64,000 nucleotides of DNA from Dolomedes plantarius (taxonomy: Eukaryota; Arthropoda; Arachnida; Araneae; Dolomedidae). Shown one piece after another: positions 55,133-64,000 of this stretch. The notes below the pieces were generated by a model, which was given only the letters and a program-made list of their open reading frames with translations, was not told the DNA's origin and did no database searches. Both the position numbers and the translations under genes were made by a program. Position 1 is the stretch's first letter. Every line of letters starts with the position of its first letter. The stretch covers positions 89,200,142-89,264,141 of the forward strand of contig OU015498.1 in the NCBI GenBank assembly GCA_907164885.2, given 5' to 3'.

Positions 55133-56784
55133 CAGCCCCGATTCAAAAAATTAGAAAAAGGAAAGAAAATATGGTCGAGAGAATTGCAAATCTAATTTAT
55201 CAAAAAAAATAATCAATGATATCAAATATAAATTATCATAATATAAATCTGCATATTTTGTAGATTATAAAAATATGAACATATTACAATGAAATAGAAA
55301 ATATATTTAAAACAGCAAGTGAAAAAAAAATTCAAAATATTAGAATACTTTATAACATGGTTAAAAAAATTAGAATAATGTAAATATATTGTACATAATT
55401 TAAATCTAAGGGTTTTTACGTGCTAATCAGTACTTTGTTGCATCACCCTTTACTTTAATGACAGCTCTTAAATGGTTTGGCATATTATTCACTAAAGGAT
55501 CACAAATATTTTTATCAATATTCGCCCATACGTTCTTCAAACTATAAGATCTTTTTTGTCTCTTGGTGCAACTTCTTGAAGTAGTTTTTTCATAATTCCC
55601 TAGATCGGGTGAGTTTGCAGGCCAAGGAAGTACATTTATTTACTTCTCCTGGAGCCATTTAGTTGTCGATTCGGAAGTGTGGGAAGAAGCTGAATCTTGC
55701 TGAAACACGAAATCGTCATCACATAAATCCTCAGATGAAGGAATCATGAAGTGTTCAAGAATTTCTTGATACACTTCTGAATTGACTTTTGTATAAACAA
55801 TACACAACCTACCTGGGCCTTCTGCAGTCATGCAGCCCCATATCATGACAGAGGTCGCAAAATTAACCGAACGTTTTAAACTCTCTTTATCAAAAGCTTG
55901 TTGTTTAAGTCTCCAAATACGTATACCTTGATTCCCATGAGACACACAAAACAGACTTTCATCGCTGAATAGTACCTTTTTCCGGTCATCTTGACCCCAA
56001 AATAGCCTTTGTTTACACCATGTAATTCTAGCAGCTATTTGATTAGATGATAAGAGTGGCTTTCTCTTAGGCACACGTGACCTAAAACCTAATTTGTGAA
56101 GTCGTCGTAATATTGTAGATTTAGAGGTATTTACACCCACTTCTTTCTATTTTCTCTGCAATTATCTCACACTTCAAACGATGTTTCTTCACAATCTTTT
56201 TCAATTGCCTTTCATCTCTTGCTGAACTTACTGGCTTTCGACCACTTTTAAAGTGTTTATTTTGAAAACACTTATTACAATATTCTCTCAAACTCTACTT
56301 ACACTTGCTTGAGAACATTTCACTTCCTTTGCTATAAACAGCTGTGTTTTTTCTTCTTTGTGCAAGTGCACGATACGACATTTCACAACCTCAGATAAGT
56401 CGTTCTTTCCTCCCATATTAAGCAAATACTGGACTAAAATCAAATGCCAAACTACTTTTCATTTTCCGCGGAACACATTTTATAGTCCCGCACATATTTG
56501 TCTCGCAGCTGTTCTCTAAACCAACAGGAAAATAGTTGCATATTCTAATTTTTTGAACCATGTTGTCCAGATATTCTACTTTTTTAAATAATTCTAATAT
56601 ATTTTTAAATAGTTAATTATTAGTACAGCAAATAAAAATAAACATTTATGTTATATTTATAAATGTTCTGAAGATAGTTAGACATTTTTAAAATTTTTTT
56701 TCTGAACACAGTATGCAAATTCACACTTTAGCAACATTAAACCCATTCTTTTTTACATTATTCTAGTTTTTTGAATCGGAGCTG
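55133..56784 (-). mobile_element. Tc1-like transposon with long, repeated ends
   Basis: TA flanks (55131-55132, 56785-56786). Ends CAGCCCCGATTCAAAAAATTAG and, from the right, CAGCTCCGATTCAAAAAACTAG. Related 'ttagaata' and 'accatg' segments recur about 200 bp inside each end (55330-55380, 56535-56585), suggesting IR/DR-type ends. At 1652 bp it is a full-length copy. Confidence 0.92.
55428..56416 (-). pseudogene. Tc1-like DDE transposase, several lesions
   Basis: The start ATG at 56416 begins MGGKNDLSEVVKCRIVHLHK, and the helix-turn-helix continues with FIAKEVKCSQASVSRV before a stop. The longest open block (56140-55640) covers STILRRLHKLGFRSR, VLFSDESLFCVS (first Asp), IMTxEG-type core read here as GCMTAEGPGR, and FVFQQDSASSHTSES (second Asp). 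A stop follows WLQEK. Then LPWPANSPDL is present but the usual NPIE is disrupted (reads GNYE), suggesting a small deletion at the third catalytic residue. It ends VKGDATKY and a stop at 55428-55430. Confidence 0.88.
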
Positions 56785-59700
56785 TATTGGTCAAAGCTTT
56801 CTATAACTTTGACGCATTGTCTCAATTTTCACGTAACCGATGTCTTTCTAACAAGACACATCTTTCATTCGGTACATGCTTTTGTTATTTGAAAAACTGT
56901 TAATATAAGTTATTTTGTCTTTATTTTAAAAAAAGCTCACCTGCGATCCAAATAATAATCAAATTGGTTATTTTTATCTGGTTTAGATTTTCATATAATT
57001 GGGAATACTTGAAAATTAATGAGCAGTTGGATTTTATATCTCGCCTAACCTACTGTGAACTACGATTACGGGAAATCATTAGCATTCAGAATAACATTTA
57101 AATTTGTGCTATCGACGGCTTAAGTAAGGAAACCTCCTAAGCCAGTGGAGGTAAAGTATAAATTTAACTTCAAAAGGATTAAATGAGCGACGTAACACAG
57201 CTTTTCTCTATTTGACAAATATAAAGGACTGGCATATCATAACTTTCCGACAAATGCACACAAAACTAAATTATCATTTACCATACAATATGTATACTTC
57301 AAAATCTATAGAAAATATAGTTTGAGCCTTTTAAAAAGCAATTGCGGAATACTTTCGGCCCATAAGTTAGTTCACTGGGTGCTTTAAGTTTTTTCTTTTG
57401 ACTATGATTCCCATATGAGAAGATTTATTTCACTGAATTTTTTTTTCCAAAGAGGTCCATGATATGTTTTGAGCGTCCTCACTATAAACAGCAACAGTGT
57501 ACATTAGGACTTCCAAACCTTTACTTTAAGGCACTTTGAGATCGCACTGTTATTTCACCCACTGTGCTAGTCAGCTGTATTGTAGATTGAATTTGTACAT
57601 TGTCTTTCAGTAGAATTGTTTGTTATTAATGTTGTACCAAATATAAGTGCGCCAAACATAATGTTGTACCAAATAAATTTTGTTTTCAGGCAAAATTTTA
57701 CATTGGTTTTACAGCTGATTAACTGTGTGTATTAAGTTTCGCATGAATTAAGTTTTTCATTGTGTACTTAAACTATTATTAGGCAAGGCGTTGTATGTTC
57801 GATACAGTGTGTACATGAAAGTCACAAAACTTAAAGTGAAATTTCAAAACAAACATATCTCTACATTAAGGTAATACTAATGTAATTAATCTAAAATTTA
57901 TAGTACTATACAAATGATACTTTGAGATTTTTAATTGATCCGAGAGATTTCTGACTAAAAATAACGAAGATGAAGAATTTTGCTGATAACTTTTCCTGAT
58001 TTGTCCTTAGCACTATTTGCATATGCAATTTCAAACATTTATCTATTTATGAATATGTAGATTAACACTTACGACTGGTAAGAACCTTCTATGTATCCCT
58101 GATGAAGACAAGAGACTATATTTATTCAAACATACCCCGCAGACTTTACCTATCTTCAAGAGCTTTCATCAAATTCCGCCTTTTAGTAAAATAACTCTTT
58201 CGAATCTGCTACGATTCCTCGAGTCGATAGAACTTCTAACAAAACCTGACATGTACAAGTGAACAGACCTGTTTTCCTCATGCTATCAAGATAACCCCAA
58301 CAATATCTTCTGAATCCTGTCTTTTTTAAAGTTCATCCTGTGCAGAACAGCTTGAAAGATGTAGGCAAACCAAAGAATACACACTTGCTTTACGATGATG
58401 AGTTCCCAAGATTTGCTGCAAAGAATTCTCTCAGCATATTCAGAAGGCTTTGGCTTCACATTTTTTTTGTTCCTAACATTTTACGAAAGACTGACAACTG
58501 TTAGCGATTGATATTCAGGGCTTCAAAGTGAAAGGCTAGCAGAACTCATTTCAGTTTAGAAAATGCAGTAAAACAACTTTGAAGTTTATTATACGCGATA
58601 TTTTCTCTGTTTTTTGTTTTACAAAATGTCCACGTCATGTTTATACATGGTAAGTCTATTGTAAGACTAGTTGCAATTTTTAGATAGTTTATCTTGCGGA
58701 TCCAATAGTAATACATGTATCCTTAAAAAGAGAAATCGTCAACACTGTATTACTGCAAGTCAACTTAAGTGATATATCTCGTTTTACGGAAGACAAAATG
58801 TTTTACGTTACTTAGCATGCATTGACGTTGCAATCTTACTTTCTACATATGTTCCGCTGACAAGTCCAGACGCTAATATCAGATTAATAGGGTTTGCAAT
58901 TAAATTCTAAATATATAACACAGGCTTTGGTAAAATCAGTAATCAGCCTGTTTTGCAACCAAAATATGCCTGCCTCTCGTTACATTCCTTACTATTTTAT
59001 GATGAAAAATAGTAAGGAAACAAGGCACAACTTTGTTGCACTTTCATTTATGATTATAAATAACAAAGCAATAAAAGTCCCACTAGAGGAAAACGCCTAG
59101 ACTTAACTATTTCATAGGGAATTAAGAGATAACAGGCAATTTTTTTGCGATCTCCTTTTTTACATTACGTCTTTAAGGAGTAAACGTACATTGTATCACG
59201 AATCGAATTTTATAGCTAAGTGTTTTGGTAAATTACAAGAATCAAGAAAGTAAGACTTTTTTAAATCCATGACATTCTCTGAATCTGTAGACTGAAATGG
59301 ATGTTTTGGAGTAATTTACCACTAAGAGCTGCAGACTGAGCGTTATCCAGAAAATGGATAACCTCTACGAGTACACTTAATATTTCCCAGGTTTTTGCGT
59401 ATATCACTATATAGGTTTAAAACAGGAATTACACTGACATTAAAAATAATGCGTTTGGTCTGTTACCAAAAAACTGGGAAGTGCCAAAAACTCTAAGAAT
59501 TGCTGAAAACGTCCAAGAGATTGAGTCTGACTATCGATTAGATGGGAGTTACTTAACTGATTTCATTCCCAGTTACAATAATATTAATATAAAATGCTTA
59601 ATACAGGAATTTTCGCGAATAAAAGCGAAATGTTTCAGATAAACCATGAATTAGTCTCAATTTTTGTTTTGTTATATTTCATGTGCACACATGTATTAGA

Positions 59701-60257
59701 ATTTCAAGAAATGCATTAATGTTATTTGTTTCAACACTTGATGTAATAAATGTGTGAAGTGAATGTTTAATAAATCTGGATGTAGCATCTATTGTCTTGC
59801 GTCAATCCATTATTAGTTGGATAGATTTTTTTTTATCCCTTTACACCACAAACAGCTGTGTTGGCCTATTCAGGATTTAAGTTGACAATTCTCAATTTAT
59901 AAGTGTTGAATTTATATGGTTGTAATACAGAATTATGTGTGATTAAGAGAATACAAGTCTCATTACGACCTAGGTTGGTATATAGCGGTGATAAGATACA
60001 ACAGCTAGAAATTATTAGGCATCCCCCTTTTTCGGCGTAAAACAACGTTAATGAGGTGTATTTCAATATCAATGCGCCTCATGGAAGCCAGCAGAAGAGA
60101 TTTTCTGTTTATCAAATTAAATTTTGCTAAATTTGTGAACAGTTGAGAAGTTTTACTGTTTTGCTTTCTCGGATAAAAAGCATGAGATAAGTTTTTTAGG
60201 CAAGTCATGTTCATAAATATCGAGGTGGTTGAAAGGTAAGTGGAAATTCTCTTCGAG
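56785..60257. other. AT-rich sequence without recognised genes
   Basis: Both strands scanned. 'atgttgtaccaaata' is repeated at 57629 and 57660. Open frames such as 58894-59100 and 60005-60283 lack domains and splice context. Confidence 0.5.
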
Positions 60258-60675
60258 ATACTAACCCTATTGGAATAGCTCACCTCAATGTTAACCTATG
60301 GAAAATATTTGTCCAAGGATTGGCGACTTGGATTTAAAGATTTTTTAAAAAGTTGTACTCTGTAGTAGAGAAAGAAATTTTACATCTCGGGGTATTTTTC
60401 GTTTTTTTAAAAAATGCAAATAATTTTTTTAATTTAAATTATCGGGGGGAAAATCTGGTATAGTGTGTTTTAAAACAGTCGATCCTAAATTATTTTTGTG
60501 GATGAAATTTATAAAATTTATCCTGTTGCAAGGTACAGAAAAGCTCAGGCTATCTGAAAATATGTACCATTGTTATTGGATTATCAGCATTTATGTAGCT
60601 GTCAATAGTAGACACATTTTCTCCATAGGTTAAAATTGCGGTGAGCGAATCCAAGAAGGTTAGTACACAGTAGTA
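60258..60675. mobile_element. Foldback MITE copy 2
   Basis: From ACTAACCCTATTGGAATAGC to GGTTAGTACACAGTAG, with inverted arms (GCTCACCTCA / GGTGAGCGAATCC). Same family as 16366-17254, uninterrupted, about 420 bp. Confidence 0.75.
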
Positions 60676-61449
60676 TTAATAAGATTTTAACATTATACAT
60701 ATATCAATTTATTCGATTCGAATAAGAAATTAATATAATGAAGTATTAATATGGTAAGTGACATAAATTTTGGCTTCTGCGAGAAAGAGCAATCTTTGTC
60801 TAAGTATGTATGCAGATATTTTAAAGCATTTTAACATACTAGTTAAAAAGATATAGATGAAGCGTCTGAAAGTACTGTTTAGCTTTAAAATATACCAAAC
60901 TCACTCATAAATATAAACTAACATGAAATACCCAAATATAGCTTTTTTATTACATTCCGTTGTTTCTGTTAAAAGAGATAGTATGAAATATCAGTTAGTA
61001 ATATTTAGTCACCACGTTTGTAGTCAATGTGCCTAAAAATAAAAATAAAAAAATTTGGTTATATTCTCGTAAAAGTCATTAATTTAAATCACTGTACAAT
61101 CCTAATTTCATAGTTTTATGGGCATTGCACAAATATATTCTAAACGTTGAGATATTCTGTATTGATATATAACAACTGCAAGCGAAATTAAATAATGACA
61201 CCGAGTTAAGAGAATTTTCGCATGGATTGGGATCAGTTATATTCCATCTCGTTGACCGATACAACTCCATATTTATAAATCATTGCACCCATGTTATACG
61301 TTCACAATTCATAGTTTTGGAAAAACTCAATTTGAAAGTTTGAAACGCTAAAGTTCTGAACTGCAGCCATTAAATAACAAGACCAACATTATTTGGTATA
61401 CAATGCTTGCTTATTAATGAGAGACTTCCAAAAGTGATACTTTTATATG
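60676..61449. other. AT-rich sequence, nothing seen
   Basis: No supported feature. Confidence 0.5.
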
Positions 61450-61855
61450 TATGTATCCCATGGAGAAAATTTGTCTACTATTTACAGCTACATAAATGCC
61501 GATAATCCAATAATATTGGTATAATTGGTATAGTTGGTACTTTCAGATAACCTGAACTTTTCTGCAACTTGCAACAGGGTTCATTTTATAAATTTCGTCC
61601 ACCAAAGGAATTTATGAGAATTTAAAATACACTACATCAGATTTGTTACCCGAAAAATTTAAATTTTAAAATATTATTTGCATTTTTTTTAAAACGAAAA
61701 ATGCCCCAAGATGTAAAATTTCTTTCTCTATTACGGGGTACAACTTTTTAAGAAAAATCTTTAAATTTAAGTCGACAACCCTTGGACAAAACTTCTCCAT
61801 AGGTAAGCACTGAGGTGAGCGAATTCAATAGGGTTAGTACACAGCAGCCTTAAAA
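61450..61855. mobile_element. Foldback MITE copy 3 (left end truncated)
   Basis: Starts within the arm at CCCATGGAGAAAATTTGTCT and ends GGGTTAGTACACAGCAGCCTT. Shares CTACATAAATGC.GATAATCC with the other two copies. The outer 40 bp of the left arm is missing. Confidence 0.72.
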
Positions 61856-62133
61856 TGAAGCATGAATTTATTGAAACTCTCAACGTTTTTGAATTTATAA
61901 AGAGATTTTATTTAAGCCACCGAAAATTTATACTTTCCGTTCTTCCGCCAGATCTAGGACCTATATCCCTCATATCTGCTTTTAATCATACCGGCAGATC
62001 CATGTCGATTCGTGGGCGTTCTAATCATACATACTAAAGATCCACATCAAAGGTTTCCGAAATTAGTAAGTGGAAGGAACGAGTGGAAGGAAGTTGTATC
62101 TCATATTGCTGATCCCTTAAAAGCGAGCAAAAC

Positions 62134-62189
<56 letters not shown>

Positions 62190-62918
62190 CTGTGCCTGAA
62201 ATAGATTTTATCTGGAATACATCTTAATAATTTAATGGTTTGTTACACATTTAAATTTTATTGTGAACTGTACAACGGTAAATTGCTTAAATTTTTTAAT
62301 AGATTGTACTTTAGAGAGAAACCTATAGACATGAAAATTATTGCTTTCACGGATAATGTCTGTCAAAAACTTCTAAAAAAATAAAGGATTTCTAAATAGA
62401 AATTACTTGCAACTTAAAACTTAAGAACAACCGTTCCAGTTCAAAACAGATCCAGAGATTTTTTTTTGGGCTAGTTAATGAATTTTTTATACAGGAAAAA
62501 CTTATTCTGTAATTAAAACACGTTTAGTACAATCAGTCTCGTTCCCAAGAAAACATATAATTGCATCTTTTACCAAATGTATAAATCAAAATATTTTAAT
62601 TTAAATTTGCTTTTACTTTAAACACAGTACAGAGTTTAGCTGATAGGTGTAAGCAATTATATTTGTAGCGATTGCATTACTCTGTGGCAAAACGGATACA
62701 GGAATGTGTTCTTTTACGAATATTAAAAGCTTGTGTAAAGGAACGTGAATGTATTAAAATGTATCTATTGAAATGCTATAAGATCATACAATGCATCTAC
62801 TATTGTAAAGATTCTTCAGTGCAAACGTTTATCAAAGCTTCAGATCCTGTTTTTGTGATAAATGAATATAAAAAACATTTCAGGCGATCAAAAAAGTTAA
62901 GTCAATATACTTGACTAG
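61856..62918. other. AT-rich sequence with a TA microsatellite
   Basis: TA run at 62138-62187. Two ATG open frames (61855-62037, 62672-62914) have no recognised content. Confidence 0.5.
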
Positions 62919-63374
62919 CATAAGCGTAGCGTAAGGGGGGGGGGGACGCCCCCCCCAACTTAACTTGAAATAAATTAGAACGTTAATAGAAGTTCAGTTA
63001 AAATCGGAAAATTGTATAAAACTTTTTAAAAAGTTGGTTTTTTTCCAGCTTTTTCAAACTGGGAAACTGAAGATTCCAATTATGTCTTTAGCCTTAACAT
63101 AGTTTTAACAATGATATGATCCATAACAAAAATTCGATAGTATTTTGTTCTCATTTTATGTATATTTTATTTATTTTTCTCACTGTATAACTTTTGAATA
63201 CTACCCATACATCAATTCTATTGTTATTAAATTTAAAAAAAATCATAATATTTTATATTTTATGGACCGTCCGGCAGTCAATGCGCTGAGGAGGGCCCTA
63301 ACTGAATTCAAATCGTGCCCCCCCCCCCCCAAAAAAAAAAAAGTAAATAAAGTTACAAGCACGCTACGCCTATT
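62919..63374. mobile_element. hAT-type MITE with perfect 8-bp target duplication
   Basis: TTGACTAG is repeated exactly at 62911-62918 and 63375-63382. Inverted ends CATAAGCGTAGCGT and, from the right, AATAGGCGTAGCGT. Both ends carry long G/C homopolymers (G11 near 62935, C12 near 63318). No coding capacity. Confidence 0.8.
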
Positions 63375-63382
63375 TTGACTAG

Positions 63383-63732
63383 GTATATTCTACGCCCGCT
63401 GTTGTCAGCAAGGCCATTCGGCGCCGTGCAGACCAGTAGAACTTTCATTGTTGTTGACAGCCGAAAATATTTGACTGGCTGTTTGAGAGTTGCATGTGAT
63501 GGGAAATTCTCGTAGTCCATGCGTCCCTCAACGCAAAGCGGCATTGTTCGGTGGTGGCAAGTCCGATTTAATATGAGTTGGCCTGAAGATAATCGTGTCT
63601 TTTGACCCACTGGGGTACGGCAACACCTATTGGACGGATTTTTTGAAAATGGCTTCTTCAGAAGGAACCTCCATTGCATTCTACTCGCTTCGGCTGCTTG
63701 AGAGTCCTTCAGGTAGTTCCTTGTATCTTGGG
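63383..63732. other. Less AT-rich block, no recognised gene
   Basis: The minus strand has a 108-residue open frame (63353-63679) with no identified domain. Its 3' end overlaps the MITE, so it is not a single conserved gene. The base composition suggests an old element or exon remnant. Confidence 0.35.
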
Positions 63733-64000
63733 CTCAGAGTAAATGAGAGTTAGTAATTTCGAAGGTATCTCATTTTTACAATAGACTTCCTATGAAGTCT
63801 TCCATAAAGAAATAATTCTGTGTACGATACACATTTTAACTTAGAGTAGTCTAGTTGGACTCAGCGTAAATGAGAGTTAGTAATTTCAAAGGTAGCTCAT
63901 TTTTTACAATGGACTTCATATGAAGGTTTTCCATAAAGAAATAATTCTGTGTACGATACACATTTCAACTTAGAGTAGTCTAGTTGCATTCATAAATGAG
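63733..64000 (+). repeat. 127-bp tandem repeat, two copies plus the start of a third
   Basis: CTCAGAGTAAATGAGAGTTA at 63733 recurs at 63860 (CTCAGCGTAAATGAGAGTTA). The units match closely, including AAATAATTCTGTGTACGATA. A third unit appears to begin near the window end. Confidence 0.95.

Overview
This looks like nuclear DNA of an arthropod, most likely a spider or other chelicerate. The reasons are strongly AT-rich sequence, long TA microsatellites, GT-AG splice junctions, and a dense load of Tc1/mariner, pogo/Tigger, piggyBac/Kolobok (TTAA-target), hAT, Harbinger-type and Helitron-like elements plus Gypsy-type LTR elements. No operons or bacterial features are seen. The lineage is inferred from this repeat spectrum, not from a diagnostic gene.

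The best-supported host gene is on the + strand. Exon 1 (19244-20070) and a terminal coding exon (41113-41557) join in matching phase 2 across a 21-kb GT-AG intron. They encode a predicted 423-residue protein with two N-terminal membrane segments and a kinase-like domain that has lost its catalytic residues, so a membrane pseudokinase. The acceptor region of the last exon is tandemly duplicated, which leaves a decoy 3' splice site 131 bp upstream. A possible second gene is a 43-codon minus-strand first coding exon at 53614-53742.

Layout: 1-5600 is a run of decayed transposons (a pogo-type fragment, a deleted mariner, a Tc1 and a second mariner-superfamily copy). 5600-16100 is mostly featureless AT-rich DNA with a TTAA element, a hAT-type MITE, a 96-bp TAA-flanked MITE and a LINE fragment. 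16360-18123 holds a foldback element with a nested Tigger MITE and a Helitron-like copy. 18124-20200 holds pseudokinase exon 1. The intron (20071-41112) is a transposon graveyard: an inverted Helitron-like copy, a piggyBac fragment, mariner and TTAA MITEs, a 2.7-kb hAT-type element with three insertions, a 4-kb TTAA element carrying a mariner and a Tigger, a recent LTR retrotransposon (31920-37271) and a solo LTR of a related subfamily. 41113-51250 holds the last exon, its 3' flank, microsatellites and a probable tRNA-derived SINE. 51250-53400 is a triple nest (hAT-type, TTAA MITE, Tc1). 55133-56784 is a Tc1-like element. The rest is AT-rich sequence, two more foldback copies, a hAT-type MITE with a perfect 8-bp duplication, and a 127-bp tandem repeat running off the end.

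The LTR element has near-identical LTRs and appears recent. It encodes Gag, a protease-like domain and the integrase zinc finger in one frame, with an RNase H tail downstream. This order (integrase before RT/RNase H) is the Copia-like order known from Gmr1-type Gypsy elements. Integrase core, RT and most of RNase H are deleted.
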